Position numbers and translations under genes: made by a program
Part shown: positions 16,982-25,745 of the stretch, in pieces
How positions within the stretch are numbered: the first letter of the stretch is position 1
How the letters are laid out: the number at the start of each line of letters is the position of its first letter
Notes under the pieces: model-generated
Told to the model about the DNA's origin: nothing
Databases searched by the model: none
The model's input: the letters and a program-made list of their open reading frames with translations, nothing else
Assembly: GCA_016217925.1 (NCBI GenBank)
Contig: JACRFK010000003.1
Location: forward strand, 335,656 to 376,200
Source: Candidatus Kaiserbacteria bacterium
GTDB lineage: Bacteria; Patescibacteriota; Minisyncoccia; Phycocordibacterales; UBA2100
Reading direction: 5' to 3'
DNA length: 40,545 nucleotides

Positions 16982-18162
16982 CACTGCAGCCCTTATTCTC
17001 ATATTTCGGCATTCTATTAGCACTTGTGGTCCCGGCTCTCGCCATCGGTTTAGTGTGCAAACAACGCTTGGCACATGCATGGATCGCCGTCGCGACGGTG
17101 GTCATGATCGTAATCCAATACTGGGAATTGCGCTCTATCGCGCACGCACCATCTCACCCCTTTTGGGTTGTTTTCGGCTTGATCGTTGCACAGTGGTGCA
17201 TTGCGCGTGTTCTTGTCGCGCTGCGCGGGTATACGCAGCGCCAATCAGTTCTCTACGGCGCCGTACTCGTCGCTGCCGCGCCTGCGCTTATCGTCATGTT
17301 CGAGTTTGTTGTAACAGGCCAGCGAATAGGCATAGGATTTCTAGGTCTCTATATCATCACATTTCGAGCACTTGATGTACTTTTTAGTATCGGTGACAAT
17401 TTCATCACGAGACTATCGTTTACAGAGTACATCTCGTTTATTGCGTTTTTCCCAACGATTGGCCATGGACCGATCGACCGATACCCCCGATTCCACGCGG
17501 ATTGGGAGCGTAACCGGACGCACTCGGAACTCTTCAACGACGTCCGCGACGGCGTGCACAGGATATTCAGGGGTTTATTGTACGCATTCATTATCGCGCC
17601 GCTTATCCAGCAGTACTGGCTTCCGCACGCGGCGGCGAGTATGGACCTCGTGCATATCGCATCGTTCATGTACGCGTATGCGTTTTATCTCTTTTTCGTG
17701 TTCGCCGGATACAGCTCATTCTCGATCGGTACCGGCTATTTGTTCGGGATCCATATGCCGGAAAATTTCAACAGTCCGTTCCTTGCCCGTAACATCCGTG
17801 ACTATTGGAATCGCTGGAACATATCTCTGACATGGTGGTTCCGCGATCACCTGTATTCGCGCTTTGTGCACGCTGCAATAAAAGGCGCATGGTTCAGGGA
17901 CGACCGCATCGCATCATACATTGGGTATACGATCGTTATGGTACTCATGGGATTTATACGGGATGTCACGTGGACGATCTTCTTCAGTAGTCTCTATTTC
18001 GCGCTGCTTCTTATCGGCTATGACATCTTCCGCCGATGGAATAAAAAGCATAATATCTTCAAGGTGTGGAGCCGTGCGCCGTATGCGTTGTCGATATTTC
18101 TCACGTTCAACGCGATATCCTTCGGTCTGCTATTATTTTCGGGCCATTTATCATCGACATAG
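16978..18162 (+). CDS. DltB-like MBOAT protein lacking the conserved histidines
   Basis: NFNSPFLARNIRDYWNRWNISLTWWFRDHLYSRFV...LMGFIRDVTW...LYFALLLIGYDIF aligns by eye to DltB; ATGA overlap with dltA. Confidence 0.85.
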   Translation: MTLQPLFSYFGILLALVVPALAIGLVCKQRLAHAWIAVATVVMIVIQYWELRSIAHAPSHPFWVVFGLIVAQWCIARVLVALRGYTQRQSVLYGAVLVAAAPALIVMFEFVVTGQRIGIGFLGLYIITFRALDVLFSIGDNFITRLSFTEYISFIAFFPTIGHGPIDRYPRFHADWERNRTHSELFNDVRDGVHRIFRGLLYAFIIAPLIQQYWLPHAAASMDLVHIASFMYAYAFYLFFVFAGYSSFSIGTGYLFGIHMPENFNSPFLARNIRDYWNRWNISLTWWFRDHLYSRFVHAAIKGAWFRDDRIASYIGYTIVMVLMGFIRDVTWTIFFSSLYFALLLIGYDIFRRWNKKHNIFKVWSRAPYALSIFLTFNAISFGLLLFSGHLSST

Positions 18163-18246
18163 GGGAAACATGCTATTGTGCACTCACGTATGAGTGAGGA
18201 TATGAGACTCTGCATTCGTTCATAGAACGGAACTTCCGAAAAAAAT

Positions 18247-19956
18247 GTGATGACCATCCCATACTTCAAACAACTCGATACCCGATACAGGCTTATGTGG
18301 ACGGTAGGCGGATGGATTGTGATCTGTGCACTCGTTTGGGGTGTGTCTTTGTATTCAGCTCAGCGCCTGCACGACGCGAAAGCGTTCTTCGAGCACGCAC
18401 TCGCGAAGACCGGTATCGTGACCGTCGAATGGAATGGAACAGCGTATCGCGTTGACGGCGGAATTGTGTATCGGGAGCAGGAGTTAATAGATGCGCCAGG
18501 ATCCGCACTTCCGGTGTTGGAGCTCGCCTACAAGAAAGTGTCTGCCGATTATTCCCCTATTCTAGCGATTCCTGGCGAGGACACGGCAAAATTGCGCATC
18601 GCTATTGAGAAACTGGCGCAAACGCAGAATGAGATCGCTGTATCACAAGCCACTCCATCTTCCGCACGCGCCGTCGACGACCTGTTCCCAATTCCATTTC
18701 TGTCGGCGCTTGTTGGGGCAGAAGACGCCCGACGCTCATTCATAGAAAGTGGTAAAGATACTGATGCCTCGCGGTACGATGATGCGCTCCGCAGCGCCCT
18801 CGCTGCATACGAGAGCAGCTTGAGTCGTTTTAGGAGATCCCTCGTGAGCACGGTTAGCGACACCTCGACCGTGTACGCCGCGTCAGACGCGATTGTGAGC
18901 AAGCAGACGATTGTATCTGCGCTTTCTCAATTGCACGACGCCCTTCTCGCCGCAAGATCACATATACGATCGCGCACCGATTGCGTGCGCGGCATTATCC
19001 ACGCCTGCGACACCGCTGACCTTTCGTATCCCACTATCATTCTTCCACCACCTGTGAAGGTGGGCCCTGCGGCACTCTCGACTACCCACGAGATACAACG
19101 CCTCTTGGCGTCGGCGTACAAAGATCCACAAGTTGAGAATGCCCCACTTGTCGCCCTGTCGGACAGCGTGTGCGCGTCCGGCGTTCCCGGAAAACCCATT
19201 TTCACTATGTACACGGGCGTTGTCGGCGGAGAGCCGTTGCTTACACCGCTTCCCCTCGGAGATATTCGTCTCTTCAGAATCGGCTCATCCTCCACGCCGT
19301 TCCTGCAGTACTTTACTTCCCACGGCGTGATGTACCTGTGGCACTCCCCGTTCACTCACTACAAATGCCTTCGCATACAGTCCGACACCAGCAAGATCAT
19401 CGCGGTCATTGCGGTGCGAGCGCTCATTGGAGAATCTCCCTTGAGCGAGTATGCAAAAGACGCCGCCACTGTCTCAGCCCTGCGCGGGCTTGAACAAACC
19501 ATCGTGGGGGGGGCCGTACTACAGGAAGCAGACGCTATCCGATATCTTTCCCTCGCTAAAAATCTTCGTGGCTCACTGCCGGGCAACATAGCAGAACGCA
19601 TCATCACACTCACTCTGCAATTTAAATACAACACCGGGGGACTGGAGGACACTGTCAGAAAAATCGCGGTTGGTGAACACGCGAATCAAACGCTTTCTCT
19701 TGGGGGTGTTCCTACCGACCCAAGCGCTCCACGTCTCTTTTTCAGCGATAGCGGATTCATCCCGCTGTTCCTCGGAGACAACGGCTCGCTTATCGGCACC
19801 GCGCGCGAGCTCATGCCCCCCAACACACTTTCTCCAACCAACGAGCCGTACGTGTACTATTCGACCATGCCACAGACGCTGTCGGGGTCGCAGACTCTTA
19901 TACACGACATTATGTTCTTCAATGACCTCTACGCGAATCTGCTGCCACCGTTCTAG
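18247..19956 (+). CDS. Membrane-anchored extracytoplasmic protein, cassette-associated family, paralog 2 (in the dltD position)
   Basis: N-terminal TM; CVRGIIHAC, DSVCASGVPGKP, SPFTHYKC, RLFFSDSGFIPLF. Start 18247 or 18250. Confidence 0.83.
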   Translation: MMTIPYFKQLDTRYRLMWTVGGWIVICALVWGVSLYSAQRLHDAKAFFEHALAKTGIVTVEWNGTAYRVDGGIVYREQELIDAPGSALPVLELAYKKVSADYSPILAIPGEDTAKLRIAIEKLAQTQNEIAVSQATPSSARAVDDLFPIPFLSALVGAEDARRSFIESGKDTDASRYDDALRSALAAYESSLSRFRRSLVSTVSDTSTVYAASDAIVSKQTIVSALSQLHDALLAARSHIRSRTDCVRGIIHACDTADLSYPTIILPPPVKVGPAALSTTHEIQRLLASAYKDPQVENAPLVALSDSVCASGVPGKPIFTMYTGVVGGEPLLTPLPLGDIRLFRIGSSSTPFLQYFTSHGVMYLWHSPFTHYKCLRIQSDTSKIIAVIAVRALIGESPLSEYAKDAATVSALRGLEQTIVGGAVLQEADAIRYLSLAKNLRGSLPGNIAERIITLTLQFKYNTGGLEDTVRKIAVGEHANQTLSLGGVPTDPSAPRLFFSDSGFIPLFLGDNGSLIGTARELMPPNTLSPTNEPYVYYSTMPQTLSGSQTLIHDIMFFNDLYANLLPPF

Positions 19957-19977
19957 AACTTTGATATACTCGCCGGA

Positions 19978-20703
19978 ATGACGCACGCAGAACTTATTCG
20001 GAAGATCGACGAGGCTCAGGATCGCATACGAGATATGCCATGTTTCGTTGTCCCGACTTCTTTCGACCCCGACGACCCTGAGTTGCGCGCATTCCCGCGT
20101 CCGCTGCAATGGAAGTGGGCCTCGGTAGAAACGACGCTCCGCGCGTTCTGCTCCCGCGGCATCGTGATGCGGCTACCGCTTTTTTGGCAAATTGAACCCG
20201 CACTTTTTGCCGCGGGACAGGCGGTGGGCACACCGATATTCGTAAACGATCAGGGCAACATGCCCGTCGGCGCGGCCGCGATACGGACCGCAAACATGGA
20301 TACGGTGGTTACCGACTCCCAGGATGCGTTCAAATTCTCGTCATACCTCCTGGAAGCGGGAGCGCAGTTTCCCGATGCATGGATTATCGTGCATCCGGTA
20401 TCCCGAAACGAATGGACGATACCTGCCCCTCTTCAAAACAGCACCGCGCATGTTGCCCAAGAGGTCCACATCTTCCCCGGCGTTCCTTTCCTCGAGCAGT
20501 GCGAAAAACTCGCCGCAAAAAAGGAACTTGTTTTTCACCTATCCGAACCGTATCGCCTTGAAATGGAGGGCGACGCAACATACCTTACGAGCGCTGCTGA
20601 CGACCCTTTGCCGCTTTTGCGCTACGAATTGCCGATCACGCTTGTGCGGGGAGAACAATGCTTATGCGGGAAGAGGATGGTGGCGCGAGTTGAAGAGAGT
20701 TGA
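19978..20703 (+). CDS. Degenerate PaaK/LuxE-like protein, third divergent partner
   Basis: Ends DPLPLLRYELPITLVRGEQCLCGKRMVARVEES, resembling the RYRTGD...CxCG region; no P-loop and no C-terminal subdomain. Confidence 0.6.
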   Translation: MTHAELIRKIDEAQDRIRDMPCFVVPTSFDPDDPELRAFPRPLQWKWASVETTLRAFCSRGIVMRLPLFWQIEPALFAAGQAVGTPIFVNDQGNMPVGAAAIRTANMDTVVTDSQDAFKFSSYLLEAGAQFPDAWIIVHPVSRNEWTIPAPLQNSTAHVAQEVHIFPGVPFLEQCEKLAAKKELVFHLSEPYRLEMEGDATYLTSAADDPLPLLRYELPITLVRGEQCLCGKRMVARVEES

Positions 20704-20739
20704 GTTTCAACTTTACCTCACATATTCCCCACGCGGGGA

Positions 20740-21801
20740 CTATTTCTGCGAGGTGACGATAGCTTGAACGATGTCTGGACCTATCTGCGGACCCAGCTCT
20801 TGGTAGACAGATTCCGTGGCTGCCTTGAACGATGCGCGTGCGTTCGGTGACAAAGTCGTGATGACACTCCCCTGCGCCTGTAGCTGCGACTTCACCTGCT
20901 CTCCGAGAGCGATAGAATCCTGTCGCTCCACTTGAGCTGCTGCGAGCGCAGCCTTCTTGAGCGCTGTTTGGTCCTCGGGCGAAAGTGAATCATAGAAAGC
21001 GTTGCCCGCGAGGATCACAGTCAAGAATACGCTGTGATAGGTCTCGTTAATGTGTTTTGTGTACGCACTCTCCTTACCGAGCACTCCCGAAAGCCTGCTG
21101 TAGGTCGTCTCAACGCCGTCGATGGTCTTCGGGTCGATGGAGGCCGACCCATTTTCAAGGTCAAGCGGGACAGGTGTTGCGCCGAGAGCCTTGAGCGTCG
21201 CTTCGGCAACGACCCCGCCGGAGGTAGCTACGCGTAGACCCTTCATGTCTGCGGGAGTACGTATGTCCTTGTCTTTCGTCGCGATGAGGCGGAACCCGCC
21301 GCTCATCGTGAAAGCGAGACCGCGAGCGGGCATCGTCGCTCGTATCCCGTCGAGCAGTCGCGAGCCGATCGCACCGTCGAGAAAAGTGGGAAGCTTGTCG
21401 TAACTACCGAACGCAAAGGGAAGGTTGAGCGCTCCCAGCTGCGCATCTTTATAACTAAGGGCAACGGTGTAGGTCGTTGCGATCTCCACATCACCGGAGT
21501 CGAGAAGTTGCATGACCTTCGTATTCGGTATGTCCCCGACGGTAACCCCGACGTCCTGCGGCATTACGACTTCGAGTTTCATACGACCGTTGCTCTCTTT
21601 TGAAAGTTCGTCCGCAAAGACGGTCGTTGCGCGCGCAAATACACTGGTCGGCTGATGCGCGATAAGCCACTTCACGCGGACCGGCTGCGTCGAACTCACG
21701 GGAGCGGGACTCGAGCGCACAAAGAAAATGCCACCACCCACGACGATCGCGATTATCGCAAGGATGCCTACCGCCGATAGAATACTCATGCCCCTACGCA
21801 T
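20740..21801 (-). CDS. TRAP transporter solute-binding protein, DctP family, membrane anchored
   Basis: VKWLIAHQPTSVFARATTVFADELSKESNGRMKLEVV, ELP-type LNLPFAFGSYDK, GLRVATSGG, LKALGATPVPL, DGVETT. Confidence 0.88.
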   Translation of the reverse strand: MRRGMSILSAVGILAIIAIVVGGGIFFVRSSPAPVSSTQPVRVKWLIAHQPTSVFARATTVFADELSKESNGRMKLEVVMPQDVGVTVGDIPNTKVMQLLDSGDVEIATTYTVALSYKDAQLGALNLPFAFGSYDKLPTFLDGAIGSRLLDGIRATMPARGLAFTMSGGFRLIATKDKDIRTPADMKGLRVATSGGVVAEATLKALGATPVPLDLENGSASIDPKTIDGVETTYSRLSGVLGKESAYTKHINETYHSVFLTVILAGNAFYDSLSPEDQTALKKAALAAAQVERQDSIALGEQVKSQLQAQGSVITTLSPNARASFKAATESVYQELGPQIGPDIVQAIVTSQK

Positions 21802-21897
21802 AGGCCCGCATCATACCACGCGCATTATCTCGCCGCACAAGATCCCTGTGGAACACACCCCGAGCTGCGGAATATGGACCCATGATACCATGCGCGA

Positions 21898-23163
21898 ATG
21901 CTCTCTTTCGAAGAACTTCGTGTGCTTCTTGAACGCTGTACGGAGACGTCAGGCGTCTCCTTCTATCGGAACTTGTACGGCATGGCCCCCGAAAGCCCTG
22001 CGCGAACGATCCGCGACCTCGACGATTGGACATCGCTCCCTTTTGTCACAAAAGACGCACTCATCGCGTCGCCATTGCGTGAACGGCTTTTCATCCCATT
22101 ATCGGAAGTCGACCACCTGCGCACGTCGTCGGGCACAAGCGGCAAGCCTCCGTTGTTCAGTCCGAGAACCTTTCTGCGCAATATGGAATATCGTTTTACG
22201 TACCACGACTTTAAAAAACCAATCCTTTCCTACACGGTCCCCGCGATGCCGCATTGGCATCAGCACGTACAGGAGTCACACGGCTTCCCCGCGCGCGTCG
22301 TGACATTTGATCCGAAAAACGCCGAAGCGTGCGTACGCTTGGCGAAAGCAGCCGGCGCGGATTCCATGTCTCTGTTCGCGTTCCATATCCCTCTCGTTGC
22401 GGAACATATGAAGCGCCATGGCATAGCCCATCGCATACGCTTCATCGAGATCGCGGGTGAAGCGTGCACGAAACTGCTCTTCGAGTTTATGCGGGAGACA
22501 TTCCCGAATGCGACGATTCTTCCCTTCTACGGCTCGAGCGAGGTAGAAGATTGCCCCATCGGCATGCCGTGTCGACCGATTACGGGCGAAGAGCCTCTTT
22601 CCGTTTATCACGCAAAACGAAGTCACTATCACGAACTCGTCGACCCGGACACGCTCGCTCCCGTCCAAGTGATATCAGGCGCTGAAGGCGAGCTCGTCAT
22701 CACGGCGTATCCCGGTGAGCCTTCCTCGTTCCCTCTCATACGCTACCGTACGGGTGACATCGTACGTGTCGTCGGGGACCATTGTGAGCAGCACGGAACG
22801 TGGTCGTTCACCGTGCTCGGCAGGGTCGGAATGGATTTCCTGAAAGTGCCCGGCGGAGTCCTGCGAGCTGATGAGATCGAAAGGGTGTTGCGTACGATGC
22901 CGGAGCGCGTTTCCGATCGTTTTGAACTGCATTGTTCCGAAGAAAAAACACTGACGGGGCCGAAACTTAAGCCTATTCTCCATGTCGAAATCCGAGGTGA
23001 GGTAGACCTGACCACGCTCGCACAAGATATTGCTAGAAACCTTCGTGTCGCGCCTTCGTTCACCTACAACGACGGAGTTGGGAAGGGTCGTTATCTGCCG
23101 CTTGTCTGCGCGCCTCTTGGCACAAGCACGCACGGTAAGACGAGACGGCTCAGCATGCATTGA
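21898..23163 (+). CDS. PaaK/LuxE-like adenylate-forming ligase, full-length form (cassette C)
   Basis: LERCTETSGVSFYRNLY N-terminus; RTSSGTSGKPPLF, PFYGSSEVED, IRYRTGDIVR, VLGRVGMDFLKVPGGVLRADEIE. Confidence 0.87.
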   Translation: MLSFEELRVLLERCTETSGVSFYRNLYGMAPESPARTIRDLDDWTSLPFVTKDALIASPLRERLFIPLSEVDHLRTSSGTSGKPPLFSPRTFLRNMEYRFTYHDFKKPILSYTVPAMPHWHQHVQESHGFPARVVTFDPKNAEACVRLAKAAGADSMSLFAFHIPLVAEHMKRHGIAHRIRFIEIAGEACTKLLFEFMRETFPNATILPFYGSSEVEDCPIGMPCRPITGEEPLSVYHAKRSHYHELVDPDTLAPVQVISGAEGELVITAYPGEPSSFPLIRYRTGDIVRVVGDHCEQHGTWSFTVLGRVGMDFLKVPGGVLRADEIERVLRTMPERVSDRFELHCSEEKTLTGPKLKPILHVEIRGEVDLTTLAQDIARNLRVAPSFTYNDGVGKGRYLPLVCAPLGTSTHGKTRRLSMH

Positions 23164-23217
23164 TATTCACGCCCCACGAAGTAGCCGGAAGAACCCTTCG
23201 TATGGTAGACTGGATGT

Positions 23218-23460
23218 GTGAATTCGACCGATCAAAAATTGGTCCGGAACGTCGCACTTCTGCTCATCGGTGCAGCGCTCGGCGCCTTCGGGTTTTCGGC
23301 ATATGTAGCGACTTCAGCGGGTTCACCTTTTTCGCGCGGATTTTGGCAAAGCATGAAATCCTCGTTCGAAAGGAATACGTCGACCGCCACGGCATGTATA
23401 CCTACACCGGAGACAAAGGACAGTGACATTTTCTTTTTAACGTGCGGCGGCATCTACTAG
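23218..23460 (+). CDS. Small single-TM protein with C-terminal C-x15-C-G-G-I-Y tail (cassette C)
   Basis: MNSTDQKLVRNVALLLIGAALGAFGFSAYVA...ATACIPTPETKDSDIFFLTCGGIY; GTG start. Confidence 0.75.
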   Translation: MNSTDQKLVRNVALLLIGAALGAFGFSAYVATSAGSPFSRGFWQSMKSSFERNTSTATACIPTPETKDSDIFFLTCGGIY

Positions 23461-23545
23461 CCCGAGAACTGGGCAGAACCACTCCCACGAGTGAGTCCGT
23501 TGTTGCGTTGGACGCAACTATTATAGCGTCCTCCACCTGTTCGCT

Positions 23546-25180
23546 ATGAATATCCATACTAACACGCGAATAACCATTGGGATCTGCGTGCTTTTGTTTG
23601 CATGCATCTTCACCTATGCTTCGGTCGAGCGTGCGGCAAGAGCGCAGGAAAAGGCGGTTTTATTTTTCTCTTCAACTCTGCGAGAAAACAACATCATCGA
23701 AACCATCTCTGTTGAGGGTATGCGCTACGAGGTCGTCGACGGCACGGTCGCTTCGGAACATGGGCAACTGTCGGACTTCGAGCGCTACCGTGCCCTACGC
23801 GTGGGGTACGCGCTCGCTCTTGCGCGGCGATCTCCTCTTCTCGGCATTGCTGGCGTTGACCCAGACAATCTCGAGAAGAGCGTGCGAGAGCTCGCGAGCT
23901 CGACGCGAGCGCTTGCGAATATGCAAAAGAATCCGCGTGATGTAGCTCTCGTTCGTGACTCACTTTATCCGCTTGATTTTCTCAAACAGCTCGCCTCGCT
24001 TGAACGAGCGCGGCAGCGGTTCGTGGCCTCCGGCTCCGACACTGACGAGCGCGTATACGAGCTCTCAATGGAAACGACAATCGCCGCTGGTCGCACAGAC
24101 GCAGAGCGCTTACTGCACGGCCTGAAGGACGTGGCTGGCGATCCGCCCTTCCGGTTCATGACGCTCGGAGGCATGATCACGAAAGAGGCCATTCTCTCCT
24201 CGGCAGAAATCGTTGTGTCGCGTTTCAGCGAGATCGAAACGGCCTCGCGTGCGCGGATACGCTGCCTGGGTGGCAGTATCTTATCCTGTGACAAGAGAGA
24301 TGTCATGCTCTCCATTCCGGAACCGGAGAAATCTATTGGGGAGGCGCCGTACATCGCGCTCAGGACAGGTGCGGCTCTCGACCTTGCCAAAGACAACGTG
24401 CGGCCGGTTCTTTCTAAGAGCGTTTGCCTGGCGGAAGAGCCCGGGCCGTACGTATTCGAATACGGCGATCTGCGCGGGGTTAGCCGTATGCCGTTGCGGT
24501 ACGCCAGCGAGGGGTATTTCATGCCGACGAAAGACACTATCTGGCCGCTTTTGGCGCACGTTAGAGATGGGTTCAATATAGACTACATGCCCATGAATCC
24601 CATCGGATTCTACCAGTGCCCGGACGTGTTAATGGATATCGGGAGCGTGTACGGCGTTCTCGGGGCGGTGCGTTTCGCACAATCTTATACATATGCTTCC
24701 CACGAGCGCACTCGCCTGCTCTCGTCCACCACATACCGTGATTCAGATGCTATCGCGTACCTGGGGGCGGCAGCGCGTGAAATAAGCTCGAATGGTCTCG
24801 CTGAGTCCGATGCGACTCTGAGGGATCTCGAAACGGTGCTCAATATGTGGCAAGAACGAAACGGTGGGCTGGACGTTCTCGTCTCGCTGATCGCAAGCGT
24901 CAACAATTACGATATAAAGCTCAGTGCGCGCGGTGTTCCATTCGACCTGAGAGCGCGCACGCTTTTTCTTTCGCATAGTGCTTTTCCGTCTCTTTTTCTC
25001 GCAATGAGCCCAAGCGCCGGCGTTTCTTCCGTAACGCTGCGAGAAACGACATCAACGGACCTTACCTCTATACATGCAAACATCATTTCCTATACAGAAC
25101 TCGTACGCACAGTGCCGCGCGAGAAAATTATGCACGACCTCGACGCCTTACGTTCCTTTGAAGGGATCAGCGTACCATAA
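23546..25180 (+). CDS. Membrane-anchored extracytoplasmic protein, cassette-associated family, paralog 3
   Basis: N-terminal TM; CLGGSILSC, KSVCLAEEPGP, NPIGFYQC, TLFLSHSAFPSLF. Confidence 0.85.
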   Translation: MNIHTNTRITIGICVLLFACIFTYASVERAARAQEKAVLFFSSTLRENNIIETISVEGMRYEVVDGTVASEHGQLSDFERYRALRVGYALALARRSPLLGIAGVDPDNLEKSVRELASSTRALANMQKNPRDVALVRDSLYPLDFLKQLASLERARQRFVASGSDTDERVYELSMETTIAAGRTDAERLLHGLKDVAGDPPFRFMTLGGMITKEAILSSAEIVVSRFSEIETASRARIRCLGGSILSCDKRDVMLSIPEPEKSIGEAPYIALRTGAALDLAKDNVRPVLSKSVCLAEEPGPYVFEYGDLRGVSRMPLRYASEGYFMPTKDTIWPLLAHVRDGFNIDYMPMNPIGFYQCPDVLMDIGSVYGVLGAVRFAQSYTYASHERTRLLSSTTYRDSDAIAYLGAAAREISSNGLAESDATLRDLETVLNMWQERNGGLDVLVSLIASVNNYDIKLSARGVPFDLRARTLFLSHSAFPSLFLAMSPSAGVSSVTLRETTSTDLTSIHANIISYTELVRTVPREKIMHDLDALRSFEGISVP

Positions 25181-25190
25181 TACTTCGATC

Positions 25191-25712
25191 TTAGGCACCT
25201 GCGGCAGAGTGATTTCTCGCCCGCATGCCGATCGCGCCAGTGAACACGCCGATCACGAACGCGATCACGCCGATACCGTACGGCAAGAAACGCACCGAAG
25301 AACTCCCGGCTGTGACCGTGATCGGGAACGAGGCCGCAGCGATATCGTTGCCTTTCTTGTCGCGGAAACTTGTCTCTATCTTGTATCCGCCCGGTACTGT
25401 GAATCCGTAAAGCAACGTCGTAGGTCCTGCCTGCTGCTCGCGAATACCCGTCGCAAGCAACGTGTGGTCACCGCGCACGATGCGCACCCACACGTGATCG
25501 AAGGATGCGGCGTTTTCATTTTTCTCGTTGTGCAATAGGAAATCAAAACGCGCGCTCTGGCCGACTTGAAAGTCATTTGGGTCATATCCGATATCAATAA
25601 TATAGGGCGTACTCGTTGCCTCCCACGACGCGTCGGTCGAATGCGCATAAGCAATGCTGGCCCAGCCAGTACAGAGGATGAGAGAACACAGGGTAACGAT
25701 TATCGTACGCAT
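25191..25712 (-). CDS. Exported protein: signal peptide, Ig-like/YtkA-like beta domain, C-terminal TM
   Basis: MRTIIVTLCSLILCTGWASIAYAHS; beta-strand-rich middle; FLPYGIGVIAFVIGVFTGAIGMRAR C-terminal TM. Confidence 0.7.
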   Translation of the reverse strand: MRTIIVTLCSLILCTGWASIAYAHSTDASWEATSTPYIIDIGYDPNDFQVGQSARFDFLLHNEKNENAASFDHVWVRIVRGDHTLLATGIREQQAGPTTLLYGFTVPGGYKIETSFRDKKGNDIAAASFPITVTAGSSSVRFLPYGIGVIAFVIGVFTGAIGMRARNHSAAGA

Positions 25713-25745
25713 GCGAACTCCCATTATATAACACTCGTACCTCGG

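Noticed and set aside
16978-18162. Canonical functional DltB annotation and a teichoic-acid D-alanylation pathway
   Set aside because: Conserved His residues are absent, no DltD is present and no teichoic-acid genes were seen here.
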